Origin: a virus | Virus record (IMG/VR): IMGVR_UViG_3300008114_000027 | Span: 1-63,973 of that record | Strand: one strand, 5' to 3' | DNA length: 63,973 nucleotides | In this document: one piece after another, positions 42,223-51,732 of the stretch | How the letters are laid out: each line of letters starts with the position of its first letter | Position numbering within the stretch: position 1 is the stretch's first letter | Position numbers and translations under genes: made by a program | Notes under the pieces: generated by a model | The model's database searches: none | Seen by the model: only the letters and a program-made list of their open reading frames with translations | Told to the model about the DNA's origin: nothing

Positions 42223-43155
42223 TTACTGTAGAAGACTCTGCAAGAACTCCACATCCTTTGGGCTGACGTTCAAGAACTCTAGGAGACCAAGCTCCTTCTC
42301 TGTCTTGTTCTTACCCTTGGACTCGACGATGGTCTTAACCTCGGCGCCGTTCTTGTTCTTCACTGTCCAGAAGCCATCCTTCTCTATCAGCAAGCCTTCC
42401 TTGGTAAGGGACTTGATAAGAGAGTTCACGTTAGACTCACCCTTGCTAGAGTTTGCCATGGCGTCCACGTTAGCAACGGCACGGTCAAGTCTCTCTCTGA
42501 AGCCGTCCCTGTTAGCAATGGCACGGTCGTACAACAACGTGCGGTCGTCGTCCTCTACACCTGTAGGCGTGAACGCGAGCAAGATCATCACGTTGTTCAG
42601 CTTCGAAGAACTCATGCGAGTCTCGTCCACCAGCAACATAGACATGTACTTGTGCTGAACGCTTACATTAGCGATACGAGCCTTGGCCTCGGCAGCTGGT
42701 ACCAAGAAGTAGAACCTTCCGGCAGGGTTAGCCACCACGTTGTTTGTAAAGTTAGAGCTGTAGAAGTACAGTGCCACCAGCTTCTCAAGGTTAGCCACCG
42801 GGTCGATAGGCATGCCGTTGTGTACCGGGATGTGCTTTGCATTAAAGATAGGCTCGCCAGTCTTGCTGAAGGTTGGCTGCGTCTCCGCATACATCCACTG
42901 GTGCATCATACCGTCCTCGCCCAAGAACCTGCCCGTAGGCTTGACCATGGTCGGCAATCCCTGAACCTGCTTGGTGCCCAGAGGAACATCTGTAATTCCT
43001 GCCCTGAACGTGGTGATTGATTTAAGACCAGCATTGTTCAAGTTGATGATGACTGGAGCTTTCTTCTTCCCTGTGAATGAGTTCGGGAAGATGCCCTTTA
43101 AAATTTCCAACTCTTTAGAAAAGTCGGTCTGTCTTTTTCCGTCAATATATAACAT
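42223..43155 (-). CDS. Putative head/structural protein
   Basis: 310 aa, Asn/Lys-rich, with a beta N-terminal half and a helical C-terminus (about 195-310). It lies just after the capsid gene as an independent unit with its own -7 box and terminator, which suits high-level expression of a decoration or head-completion protein. Not recognised. Confidence 0.52.
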   Translation of the reverse strand: MLYIDGKRQTDFSKELEILKGIFPNSFTGKKKAPVIINLNNAGLKSITTFRAGITDVPLGTKQVQGLPTMVKPTGRFLGEDGMMHQWMYAETQPTFSKTGEPIFNAKHIPVHNGMPIDPVANLEKLVALYFYSSNFTNNVVANPAGRFYFLVPAAEAKARIANVSVQHKYMSMLLVDETRMSSSKLNNVMILLAFTPTGVEDDDRTLLYDRAIANRDGFRERLDRAVANVDAMANSSKGESNVNSLIKSLTKEGLLIEKDGFWTVKNKNGAEVKTIVESKGKNKTEKELGLLEFLNVSPKDVEFLQSLLQ

Positions 43156-43175
43156 GTTGCATTTAATTTATGAGA

Positions 43176-43183
43176 CAAATATA
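43176..43183 (-). promoter_or_regulatory. TAnnTTTG box before 310-aa gene
   Basis: TATATTTG, 21 bases before the ATG at 43155, immediately after the capsid terminator. Confidence 0.4.
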
Positions 43184-43190
43184 AAACAAA

Positions 43191-43216
43191 AAAAGGTAGC
43201 CTTGGCTACCCTTTTT
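43191..43216 (-). terminator. Intrinsic terminator after capsid gene
   Basis: GGTAGCC-AA-GGCTACC (43195-43210 on the map) followed leftward by seven T and then GTTTTATA. The stem is perfect; weak T-runs on both sides. Confidence 0.85.
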
Positions 43217-43238
43217 ATATATGATTCCTGTACTAGGA

Positions 43239-44648
43239 TTACAATGAACTGTCGTACATGTAACCGCACTGCTTCAATGAGAAGAAGTCAAGACCGAAGT
43301 GAGTCAAGTAGTGAGTCAATCGGTTGTCGATGTCGTTCGTTGGAACAGGCGCGTTAGCTCCAGTCTCCCAAATCTTCAACATACGATCCTGACCGTTGTC
43401 ACCGTTCACACCGTAAGCAAGCTCCATGTGACGGCGGGTCATACCCTGAGCGTCTACACCTGAACCTGAAGGCATGAAGTATGCTGTGTTAGCAAACAAG
43501 TTGCCAGACACACCACCAACACCGAACACTTGTGGGTCATAAGACAAGTCAAATGAGCGAAGGTTGAAAACCATACCCTCCTTAACAACGCACTCGAAGT
43601 CGAATGTTGCGTACATGCTCTCAACGTTCTCAGCTGCTCCGAAGATCATCTCAGCAGACTGACGACGAACAGCAGAGATGTTAGCGTTCTGGAACTCAGT
43701 AGCCAACGCAGCTTGAAGTGGACGGTTGATACCGCGACATAGCCATCCCATGAAGTTGTTGTCAGGGTTGTTAGGCTTCAATGCGTCGATCAACGCGTTC
43801 AAGTCCTCAATACCAACACCTGCACCTGTAGTGTCAACGTTCACACCGTTTGCCAATGTAGCGAAGCGGTCCATCATACCGTGAGTTGTCTGTGACAACG
43901 ATGACTGATCAGACTCGATACCTAGGATAAGCTGACCGATAGTCGACTTAAGGTGACGGAACTCAGCCTGCGTGCGCTGAACACCACCCCAGTTACCTAC
44001 GAAGTTTCCGTTCTCGTCAGTCTCAGGGAATAGCTGGTCAATAGCAGCGTTACCTGTGATAAGTGCAGAAGTCTTCAAAGTCTGTAGCTTGAATGAGAAC
44101 TTGTCCCATGAGCTAGACTTTGCGTTTGGCTGTCCACTGTTCTCGTTGTAAGCGTTTGAGTAGATAGCGTACTGCTTGCCTGCTGTAGGCACGGTCCAGC
44201 TTGTTCCTGTCAAAGACTTTGCTGTAACAGTAACATCACCAGATGATGGGATGTCTACAGTTATTACTTGACCACGTGTGTTTGTAGCCATGTCCATGAT
44301 AAGGTCACCCTCTGTCACGTACACTGTGCGTGTAGATCCAACGGTCTCGATCTGAGCGTCAGCAATTGTGAACTCAAGAGTTCCTCCAGTTGAACCAGAG
44401 TCAGCCTTAACTTGGATGTAAGTGTCGTAGAAGCTCTCCTCGAAGTGGAAACCGCCCGATGCGTTACGGATAGGGCGTGTAGCTTGCATACGCTTCAAGA
44501 GCAACAAGTCGTCCATGAACTGACCGTACTGCTTGAATAGTTTTGTCTGAAAGTCTGGACGTACAAAGTCAGACACCGCAAGGATGCTCGACTGCTGATA
44601 GCCAGAGGTGTTAGGGGCCACCGAGTTCGGTGAATATTCTAATGCCAT
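43239..44648 (-). CDS. Major capsid protein candidate
   Basis: 469 aa, placed after portal and scaffold candidate and before a strong terminator, as expected of a capsid gene. Soluble alpha/beta with a polar N-arm, beta-rich middle (TVYVTEGDLIMDM) and long helix followed by loops; no membrane segment or Cys cluster. Codon choice looks more uniform and optimised than in neighbouring genes (e.g. repeated AAC, GCT, GGT), consistent with very high expression. HK97-fold assignment rests on synteny. Confidence 0.72.
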   Translation of the reverse strand: MALEYSPNSVAPNTSGYQQSSILAVSDFVRPDFQTKLFKQYGQFMDDLLLLKRMQATRPIRNASGGFHFEESFYDTYIQVKADSGSTGGTLEFTIADAQIETVGSTRTVYVTEGDLIMDMATNTRGQVITVDIPSSGDVTVTAKSLTGTSWTVPTAGKQYAIYSNAYNENSGQPNAKSSSWDKFSFKLQTLKTSALITGNAAIDQLFPETDENGNFVGNWGGVQRTQAEFRHLKSTIGQLILGIESDQSSLSQTTHGMMDRFATLANGVNVDTTGAGVGIEDLNALIDALKPNNPDNNFMGWLCRGINRPLQAALATEFQNANISAVRRQSAEMIFGAAENVESMYATFDFECVVKEGMVFNLRSFDLSYDPQVFGVGGVSGNLFANTAYFMPSGSGVDAQGMTRRHMELAYGVNGDNGQDRMLKIWETGANAPVPTNDIDNRLTHYLTHFGLDFFSLKQCGYMYDSSL

Positions 44649-44677
44649 TTTTTTTTAAATTTTAATTATTGGTTGGG

Positions 44678-45826
44678 TTATCTATTCTGCTTCCAGCTCT
44701 CCATAGCCTGTTCTGCTGGGCTGATCACCTTACCCTGTTGACTTGGTGGTGTCACTCTTCCATTTGTTATCGGGCCGAGATTGTGCTGTTCTCGCACAAT
44801 TTGTTCTCTTATCTTGCCCTCAGCCGCCTTGATAGATTCGCGGATTATGTCGTCCATCTTTGCCAACCGCAAATTGGTCTCCACCGCTTGTCGTACAGCC
44901 GCCACCCCTTCATCGTCCGGGTTGGCATAGTTGAATATTCCTACCGCCATCAGGTTTTTAAGTTCAGCCCCGACCTCCGCATCGCTAACCGCGATATTAA
45001 CTTGGACAGCGCCTACTCCTTCAATACCTGTGTCAACAGCCTTGCTGATCGCCTTGATAGGTGTGCCTATTGACGGAACTAGAGAGTCCCACTTCGCCTG
45101 ACGCACCGCATAATCTTGCTCTTGAGCCTTAGCTTGTTGTTGCAAATTTACAAAATAATTATCATTAGATACATACTGCTCTCTTTTTTTTGTGATAGCG
45201 TCCAACGCGTTGGTTGCCTCTATCTTTAAAAGGGCAGGGTACTTAGTGTCTTCGTTCACATACGACAGGTCGATGTTGTACTTTTGGGCAACACCCTCCA
45301 TCAACTCATCAAGTCCAACAGATGCCAGCTTCGGGTTGCTTAGTAGCATCTCAATAGCGATAGCCTTTACAGGATCATTAGTAAGGTCGTCGTCTGTCGT
45401 GTTGATTACCGTGGTCGCAAGGTTCAAGTCGTTGATCCCTGTTGCCTTACTGAAGTTGTTGATCTGTCTGATAGACTCGTTAGCGAACGGGTCCTTCACC
45501 ATGTTCAACACCTTCATCTCCTCCTGAACTTGACTGTACTGACTCGCAATACTCTCAAGCTCATTGAACCTGTTCAGCTTATTCTGTAGGTCATCCTCGC
45601 CAGACAAACCAAATCTCGAGAAGTCAAATCCCTGTGGCGTTAAGTCAGCTGCTGGCGCAATGTCTCCCGCCGGTGCTGGCTCAGCCGCTGGTATATGTTC
45701 TGGTGTAGGCTCTGCCGCCGGTGCAGGATTCTGTGCCGCGTATGCCGCCGCCATGTCGTCCGCGCTCGCGTTAGGGTTGCTAGAGCTGTAGCTCATCGCA
45801 AACTCTGCTGGTACTTGTGTGTTCAT
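44678..45826 (-). CDS. Scaffold-like protein
   Basis: 382 aa. Ala/Pro/Glu-rich disordered N-terminus (about 20-65, repeated PAAEPxP), then helical and acidic with strong coiled-coil propensity and Gln/Arg-rich end. Situated between portal and capsid genes, the usual place and composition for a capsid scaffold. Confidence 0.62.
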   Translation of the reverse strand: MNTQVPAEFAMSYSSSNPNASADDMAAAYAAQNPAPAAEPTPEHIPAAEPAPAGDIAPAADLTPQGFDFSRFGLSGEDDLQNKLNRFNELESIASQYSQVQEEMKVLNMVKDPFANESIRQINNFSKATGINDLNLATTVINTTDDDLTNDPVKAIAIEMLLSNPKLASVGLDELMEGVAQKYNIDLSYVNEDTKYPALLKIEATNALDAITKKREQYVSNDNYFVNLQQQAKAQEQDYAVRQAKWDSLVPSIGTPIKAISKAVDTGIEGVGAVQVNIAVSDAEVGAELKNLMAVGIFNYANPDDEGVAAVRQAVETNLRLAKMDDIIRESIKAAEGKIREQIVREQHNLGPITNGRVTPPSQQGKVISPAEQAMESWKQNR

Positions 45827-45841
45827 GTCTTATTGTTTGTT

Positions 45842-48181
45842 TTATATTTTACCTGTAATCTCCCTTCCCTGTGCCGCCTGTAGCCTTCCCTCTAAGGTCA
45901 TGGTCTCCAAGTCGGCGTTCTTCTGCGCCTCAATCTCTGCGAGCTTAGCTTGGAGCTTGTCTGAGATCTCCTTGCTCTTCTCGTTCATCCTCATCTCGGT
46001 AAGCATCTGCTCACCCTGAACTCTAGCCTGCTCAGCTGCCTGCGCGGCCTTCATATTATTCTCCGCATTTATTGCGGACATTCTCTCCTGATTCTCCTGA
46101 TTCTTTTCGTCGGCTCTTTGCTCTGCAAGCGCCAGATACCAAGCGGCAAGCTCGTCGTTCCCGTCCTCTAAAGTCTTCTCAACATACAGCGCATCTGCGG
46201 TGTTGATACCCTTCATGCCGTTCCTTCCAGCAGCCAAGCTCTGCTCAATAAGCCCCATAATATAAGCCTTGCGCTGAGCTGTCGTGGTAGCCTTGAGCTT
46301 GATCCCGCACTCGTTAAGTGTCAGATCCTTCAAGCCGTTAACAGCCGAGAAGTATACCGTGCCCAAGTAGCCCTCGTAGTAGTCGGCGCATTTCTTGTCC
46401 GCCGCGATGTTTACTCGTGCCTTCTGAATAATCTTGCGTGCAGCCTTCTCCTTGATACGGATGATAGCCTGTCTTATGTTGTACAGCGCGTTGTTCGTGC
46501 TGTCGAGTTCCATCTGACCAACACCCACCAGCTTCTCTGGTGACGCGTTAGGTGACGCGGACGCCGTGTCTGTTATGCCTGCGATCCTCTTCATCTGACT
46601 CTCGATAAACATCTGGTAGTTAATCCACTCGTCGAGCTGTCTGCCGACACCGTTCTCCAACTCCACCATGGCGTTAGCCCCGCTAAACTTCTGACCAAGC
46701 TCTAGCCTTGTTGCGTAGAACTGATTACCCGTCTCACGGCGGATACGCGCAATCTCAAGGGCGCTGACCTTGCCAAGACCTAAGTCCATGTTAGCAAGTA
46801 GTCCCACGTCTATAGCCATACCCTTCGGAGCTGCCGCAAGTATTGCCGCCCTTAACTTTAAGGTAGCTATCTGCTGGTCGTCAAGAAGACTCTGCCATCT
46901 CTCGACCACAGACTTGCCCGCGATACGCTCGCTGAAGTATGAAAGGGCGCAGCTGCCGTCGCCGTTCTTGATCATGTTCTTCTGTAGACCGTAGTCGTAC
47001 ACATAACTAGAACCAACAACCCAGCACCCCTCGTATATATTCTGCTGGTATACCTTGTCCGTCTTTCTCTCTCTACCGTCCGCGTACTTTGTCTTCACGC
47101 GGTCCTCTTTTTTGTACACGTAGTTGCCGTTGCCGGTCTTTCTACCAACATACAAGTTGAAGTCGTCGGTCTTGTACTCGAAGTCTAGCACGTCTACAAG
47201 GAAGTCGTACCATGTGTACCTCTGTGTCACAGGATCCTTTGATGTCCACGCGTAGTTTGTAGGGTCGCTAATATTATTTGATGTGCTGTACATCCTAGCC
47301 AAGCCTTCAAGCTCCTTGTCCGATAGACCCGGCAGCTTGTCTTTTAGCTCGTGAATAGGTACACGCTTTATGTAGCCGGCAAACGGAGGCTCAGCCTCAG
47401 GGTTGTCGTCGTCCCACACCGTGATGTACATTGACGGGTTTATATACTTGACGCCAACGGCGCCTGTATTGTTAACGTATATCCTTCCACATATAAAGGA
47501 TGTCTGCAAGGCAGAGTCGATCATCTTGTCGCGTACCTTGTTCCAGTCGCTGATATCAAATCCGTGCTCCGCGATCATCGACAGTCCAACCTCTATAGGC
47601 AGGCGTATGCCGTGATACTTCTCATACAGCTCCATCTCTGACTTGCTCTGTGGCTCCCAGTCCGGTGTCTTGTATGGTATACCAAGCTCCTGCTTCAGCG
47701 GGTTGGTGACCTTGGCGTCTATGTACATTTTCCACTTGATCTTTTCTTTAAGATACTTATCTGACTTGGATGTGGAAGACACGACGACCTTGTAATCACT
47801 CTGCGTTAGCAAGCCCTTTATTACGCTAATCAATAGCGGGGCGCTGCTCACGATGCTGTTCTGGTCAAAGCCTATGTTGTTGTAACCCTTTCTTGTATTC
47901 TCGTTGTAACCGTCTGTCCCTGCGGAGTTCGGTTTGGAGATCTCTCCACGGTATATCTTCTTGTACTTTAATGTACTCTGTCTACCCTCTGAGTAACTCT
48001 TGAGCATATTGAAATAGCCAAGGTTACCGTACACCGTGCCGCCAGAACCGTATGGTATAGGCGCCGAATACCAGCGGCCGTATATAGCCTGAGCTGCTGA
48101 CACACCCCATGCCATGTCCTTCTTTTTATCGGGCGAAATTGAGTCTGATGGGAACGGTGAAATCTTTCCAGTAGGTATCAT
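45842..48181 (-). CDS. Portal protein
   Basis: 779 aa, following the terminase and preceding scaffold and capsid. Aromatic/Gly N-terminal arm (AAQAIYGRWYSAPIPYGSGG), repeated beta-helix wing domain, long central helices, and a helical Gln/Glu/Met-rich C-terminal barrel (about 680-770). This matches large portals of crAss-like and related podoviruses. It would form the dodecameric DNA gate. Preceded by the best promoter in the window. Confidence 0.78.
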   Translation of the reverse strand: MIPTGKISPFPSDSISPDKKKDMAWGVSAAQAIYGRWYSAPIPYGSGGTVYGNLGYFNMLKSYSEGRQSTLKYKKIYRGEISKPNSAGTDGYNENTRKGYNNIGFDQNSIVSSAPLLISVIKGLLTQSDYKVVVSSTSKSDKYLKEKIKWKMYIDAKVTNPLKQELGIPYKTPDWEPQSKSEMELYEKYHGIRLPIEVGLSMIAEHGFDISDWNKVRDKMIDSALQTSFICGRIYVNNTGAVGVKYINPSMYITVWDDDNPEAEPPFAGYIKRVPIHELKDKLPGLSDKELEGLARMYSTSNNISDPTNYAWTSKDPVTQRYTWYDFLVDVLDFEYKTDDFNLYVGRKTGNGNYVYKKEDRVKTKYADGRERKTDKVYQQNIYEGCWVVGSSYVYDYGLQKNMIKNGDGSCALSYFSERIAGKSVVERWQSLLDDQQIATLKLRAAILAAAPKGMAIDVGLLANMDLGLGKVSALEIARIRRETGNQFYATRLELGQKFSGANAMVELENGVGRQLDEWINYQMFIESQMKRIAGITDTASASPNASPEKLVGVGQMELDSTNNALYNIRQAIIRIKEKAARKIIQKARVNIAADKKCADYYEGYLGTVYFSAVNGLKDLTLNECGIKLKATTTAQRKAYIMGLIEQSLAAGRNGMKGINTADALYVEKTLEDGNDELAAWYLALAEQRADEKNQENQERMSAINAENNMKAAQAAEQARVQGEQMLTEMRMNEKSKEISDKLQAKLAEIEAQKNADLETMTLEGRLQAAQGREITGKI

Positions 48182-48197
48182 GTATGTACTATTACGG

Positions 48198-48231
48198 CAA
48201 AATTACTATAAATTGGTATAAAGATACAAAA
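48198..48231 (-). promoter_or_regulatory. Strong Bacteroidota-type promoter before portal
   Basis: Leftward TTTTG (48231-48227), 21-nt spacer, TAATTTTG (48205-48198), a full match to the consensus, with the box 17 bases before the ATG at 48181. Immediately downstream of a terminator, so it likely starts the main late transcript. Confidence 0.72.
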
Positions 48232-48261
48232 TTAGTTAATTTTCTTAACGACAGCTAAAAC

Positions 48262-48284
48262 AAAAACCCCTCACGGTGGAGGGG
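48262..48284 (-). terminator. Intrinsic terminator before portal unit
   Basis: CCCCTC/GAGGGG stem with six-base loop (48267-48284) followed leftward by TTTTTGTTTT. Ends the terminase unit. Confidence 0.82.
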
Positions 48285-48296
48285 CTCTTGTCATCT

Positions 48297-48581
48297 TTAA
48301 CCTGTATAGCTCTTATTTAAGGCCGTTGCCTTACTAATCAACTTGTGAATGGACTCGTCCTTTCCCTTGTACACAATAGGAAAGTCAAACATTACATAGG
48401 CAAGTTTCTGTGTGCTGTTCTTTGCAGTCACCTTGCTGTTGAACACCGCGTTCATGTTCTTGACTACGGCGCTAACTGTCTCTAGAACCTCGGACTGCAT
48501 AAGCATCTCCCCGTTCTTTGCAATGACAGACACTCGAAATCCATTCTTTGCGTCCTTAATTTTTACGTGAGTTTGTTTCAT
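48297..48581 (-). CDS. YegP/DUF1508-like small protein
   Basis: 94 aa from the ATG at 48581, 21 bases after a TATATTTG box. KDAKNGFRVSVIAKNGEMLMQSEVLET matches the repeat pattern of DUF1508 (FrxxlxAxNGExIxxSExY), a small beta-beta-alpha unit of unknown role. Sits between terminase and portal. The second half is basic and helical. Function unclear. Confidence 0.6.
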   Translation of the reverse strand: MKQTHVKIKDAKNGFRVSVIAKNGEMLMQSEVLETVSAVVKNMNAVFNSKVTAKNSTQKLAYVMFDFPIVYKGKDESIHKLISKATALNKSYTG

Positions 48582-48601
48582 TTTAAAAAATTTTGTGTCT
48601 A

Positions 48602-48609
48602 CAAATATA
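48602..48609 (-). promoter_or_regulatory. TAnnTTTG box before DUF1508-like gene
   Basis: TATATTTG on the leftward strand, 21 bases before the ATG at 48581; located just at the end of the terminase gene. Confidence 0.4.
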
Positions 48610-48616
48610 TACAATG

Positions 48617-51007
48617 TTAGTCATACATCTCTATAAATCCGGAGAAGTCAGATGACGTGTTATCTTTTTTTATCATATCCGGGTAAGCACTCTCAGCCCC
48701 AAGCAGCGCCATGCCGCACGCCGCGAAGACGTCGAGGTCTGTCATGTCGCTAAAGCTCTGTGCACTCTCGATCTCCTCGAGCAGCTCTATGTGCCTTGCC
48801 CTGTGACCCGTGTTCTTCACGTAATCACCGAACTTGGCAAATATCTTTTCTTGTACAGCTGGCCCGGTCCTCACCCCCGGGATCGGGTCGATCTTTCCAG
48901 TGGTCGGGTCGATCATGTGCATGAGGTATCCCTCCGCGTGGTGATCCCTGAAATACTTTATGACGTGCGAGACGTTACGCTCGGTGTTCACCATCGCGCC
49001 GCAGTACACTGCAGCAAGGAGCATGTCCTCGCAGTACTCATCCGTAGTATCCACACGGTTGTTGTAGGTCATGACGAAGTCGCCGGTCACGTGCTCCAGC
49101 GGGTCCTTGTCGCTCCCGTCCACCAGCGGGTCGTTACGCATGTACATGCCTCCACCACCGTTAGACTTCTTCTTCCCGCTGACGTCCTTGGTGTCGTAGC
49201 TGAACGGGTCACACCCGAGTACATACCTTCCCACCACATCCGGGCTTGGCCTGTATGTCTGGTTACGGTCGTCGTACATGTACTTGTTTGTCATCTCCGG
49301 TATAGGGCGCAGGCTTATTATCCACTTGCCGGGTTTAGCTGGCGTGCCGTCCACTATCCTAACAGAAGACCAAGGGCCGTTTACCCACTCCAAGTTCACG
49401 CTAACCGTCCTCTTGTCCCCAAACTTCAATGCGCTGATCCTTCCCTTCAGCACCCCCATGTCCCAGTAGTTCGAGCGGTTAGCCTTTCGGCCAGCTTCTC
49501 TTAGGTTCCACGGGTTGTTCCTTATCTCGTTGTTCAGAGAGTTCCAGTCCTTTATCTCCTCGTAGTATGCGCGGGTTTTCTTGAGCGTGGACTTTGCGCC
49601 CTCGTCAATAAGCTGACCCTCCAAGTTCATGTAAGGCTTCTCAGGATCCTCTATCACAGACATGCCGTACATGTCTACCCTTCCGTCGTACCCGTCGTAT
49701 GCAGGGACAAACAAGGTCACCAAGCCAGAGGCTGTGATCCCGTTGTCGTTCCTCTTGTGGGAATAAGACTTCACACACAGCTCAAAGTACTCCTTACCAC
49801 CGCCGCTCTCGAACTCACCGAACGTTGACGTGTACAGGGCAAAGCCGTGTATGTTCTGTCCCTGAGCGAGTGAGTTTCTTATGGTGTCGGTGAACTCGTG
49901 GAAGACATTCCCAGACTGCTTCTTGCCCGACTCGTCATTCAGGTAGGCGTGCAGCTTGTTACCGTCGAACGCCTTGTTGGCTGACGACCTTGGCCTGATC
50001 CACCCGCCATGCTCCACCGTGTCCCCGGAAAACGTCACGCTTCCCTTCTTGGTAAACACGAGGGCGTTGGTGTCTGCGGTAGAGGCGCACGGTTTCAAGA
50101 ACCATGGGTAGTGCCTCCAAGGCGCGAGTATCTTCTTCTGGTAAACGTCCTCGATAGCCGTGTCCTCGGTCAGCGCCTGTATCGCAAACGTGCCAAGCGA
50201 ATTGTCCACGGCTATCCTCATGCCCACGTGCGATCCCATGAAGGTTGCACCGACACGTCGACGTTTAGGGAAGACCACGCCGAACACTGTCCTGTAGCCC
50301 ATGTCAACGTAGTAACCCTCGTCATCTAGGATGTAGGAGTCTATCGCCTCGGTACGGACAAACTGTGCAGCGGTTGCCTTGTTGTTAAAATATTTCTGCC
50401 TTACACTAGTGCCCTTCCTGTAGGTGAGGACATACTTGAACTTGGACCACGTGGTGGTGTAAGCCCACCTAAAGAATATAAATATCCTGCGGTCCACGTC
50501 CCGGTAATCCGGAAGCCTGTCCCTCCTGTTGTCGTTGTCGATCGGGGTGTAGCACAAATAGGTGTAGTGCCATCCGTCGATGTATGTAGGCGTGCCGTTG
50601 ATGAAGCACCAGTAGCCACGTCTTGCCCGGTTATTGGTCGTGCGTATGAACTCTATCTCGTCCTTATAAAAAAGAGGATCGGACTCCACCTCGTCGAAGT
50701 AGTCCTCCGGGAACAGCTTATCCTTAGCCTTGAGGTTTCTCTTCCTCCTGATAATCTCCTCTATACCCTTGAGCTTGGCGGGCAGGGCAAAGAACTTATT
50801 GTTCCGGTAATGGTCAAAGGTCTGATCCTCTGGCGCCATCCCGTACCCGTCAATCTCTTTTATCGCCTCGTCCCATGGCTTACCAAAGAACGACTCGACT
50901 GAGGGCAGCTCCACGCGGATAGCGTTCTCGCCGCCAAGGTCCGGGTCATCCTCGTTGTACATGACATGGGCCTGTTCCTTTTTATATTTCTCGTGGTGCT
51001 GTGACAT
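48617..51007 (-). CDS. terL: Terminase large subunit
   Basis: 796 aa. ATPase half: Walker-A-like PKRRRVGAT (247-255), where the usual GKT/S is degenerate as in several podoviral terminases; Walker B in HAYLNDESG with Asp358-Glu359. Nuclease half: VLGCDPFSYD supplies the first acidic ligand (about 588), and DMTDLDVFAACGMALLGA near 770 the last Asp, as in RNase H-like terminases. Packages DNA through the portal. Its ATG overlaps the upstream stop. Larger than average because of an N-terminal extension. Confidence 0.85.
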   Translation of the reverse strand: MSQHHEKYKKEQAHVMYNEDDPDLGGENAIRVELPSVESFFGKPWDEAIKEIDGYGMAPEDQTFDHYRNNKFFALPAKLKGIEEIIRRKRNLKAKDKLFPEDYFDEVESDPLFYKDEIEFIRTTNNRARRGYWCFINGTPTYIDGWHYTYLCYTPIDNDNRRDRLPDYRDVDRRIFIFFRWAYTTTWSKFKYVLTYRKGTSVRQKYFNNKATAAQFVRTEAIDSYILDDEGYYVDMGYRTVFGVVFPKRRRVGATFMGSHVGMRIAVDNSLGTFAIQALTEDTAIEDVYQKKILAPWRHYPWFLKPCASTADTNALVFTKKGSVTFSGDTVEHGGWIRPRSSANKAFDGNKLHAYLNDESGKKQSGNVFHEFTDTIRNSLAQGQNIHGFALYTSTFGEFESGGGKEYFELCVKSYSHKRNDNGITASGLVTLFVPAYDGYDGRVDMYGMSVIEDPEKPYMNLEGQLIDEGAKSTLKKTRAYYEEIKDWNSLNNEIRNNPWNLREAGRKANRSNYWDMGVLKGRISALKFGDKRTVSVNLEWVNGPWSSVRIVDGTPAKPGKWIISLRPIPEMTNKYMYDDRNQTYRPSPDVVGRYVLGCDPFSYDTKDVSGKKKSNGGGGMYMRNDPLVDGSDKDPLEHVTGDFVMTYNNRVDTTDEYCEDMLLAAVYCGAMVNTERNVSHVIKYFRDHHAEGYLMHMIDPTTGKIDPIPGVRTGPAVQEKIFAKFGDYVKNTGHRARHIELLEEIESAQSFSDMTDLDVFAACGMALLGAESAYPDMIKKDNTSSDFSGFIEMYD

Positions 51008-51732
51008 TAGCTCTTAGATTCTGGGAACACTACCCCAGCCTTGGCGTGGGATGGCGGCACTGATTTTATATTCATCATCACGATCTCCTCCGGCCTGATG
51101 CCAAGAGAGGTATACGCCATGAACTCGTCGATGTCCGACTCTATAAGCCGGGACGTCTCGCCGTCAAGTATGCGCGTTCGTGATTCGCTTATCGCCTGTC
51201 TGAGAAGCTCGACCGTCTTTACGCGGTGGCTCTGCTTCAGCGGGTCGTCCGGCATCGGGGTGCCGAGAACCTCCTGCAAGTCCTCCTGACTCTTGAGCAT
51301 GATGGCCCAGTCTGCGGGCTGCTGAAGGGTGAGGAATGTTGATAACTTTCTAAGTATCAGCCTGTTCTGATTCAGAAGCAGGTCGAGGTATTTGTTGTCG
51401 TACTTGTTGAACTGGTCGGTCTGCACGCCAAGCTCGTCGAGAACCCACGTCTTGCGCTTGCCTATCTGCGGGTACTTCTCTATCGCCGGGCTACCTGCCG
51501 AGTACATCAGTATAATGTACCTCATCACGAACTCGTTGTCAAGCCCGCCAAGGTCAACGTTGATCGTTCGCCTAACTGGCTTGCCCCTGTCGTCCTCCTC
51601 GGTCACTATAAACGGGTGCGATGTCGCGTGGAATATCGGCACGGCGTTGAGATCCGGGAATGAGTTGACCACACTCTCGGATTCGTCCAGCCTGTGGAAC
51701 GGGTACCTTATGTTTCCGTAATTCTTAGTCAT
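51007..51732 (-). CDS. Conserved protein preceding terminase
   Basis: 241 aa from the ATG at 51732, which overlaps the previous stop by 8 bases. Alpha-rich, with a basic N-terminus and long helix pairs (110-220). The location immediately upstream of terL would suit a small terminase or packaging cofactor, but the length and lack of HTH do not prove it. Confidence 0.5.
   Translation of the reverse strand: MTKNYGNIRYPFHRLDESESVVNSFPDLNAVPIFHATSHPFIVTEEDDRGKPVRRTINVDLGGLDNEFVMRYIILMYSAGSPAIEKYPQIGKRKTWVLDELGVQTDQFNKYDNKYLDLLLNQNRLILRKLSTFLTLQQPADWAIMLKSQEDLQEVLGTPMPDDPLKQSHRVKTVELLRQAISESRTRILDGETSRLIESDIDEFMAYTSLGIRPEEIVMMNIKSVPPSHAKAGVVFPESKS

Noticed and set aside
48617-51007. Frameshift or broken terminase because of the unusual Walker A
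   Set aside because: The frame is intact over 796 codons and the other catalytic residues are in place; degenerate P-loops are seen in related terminases.
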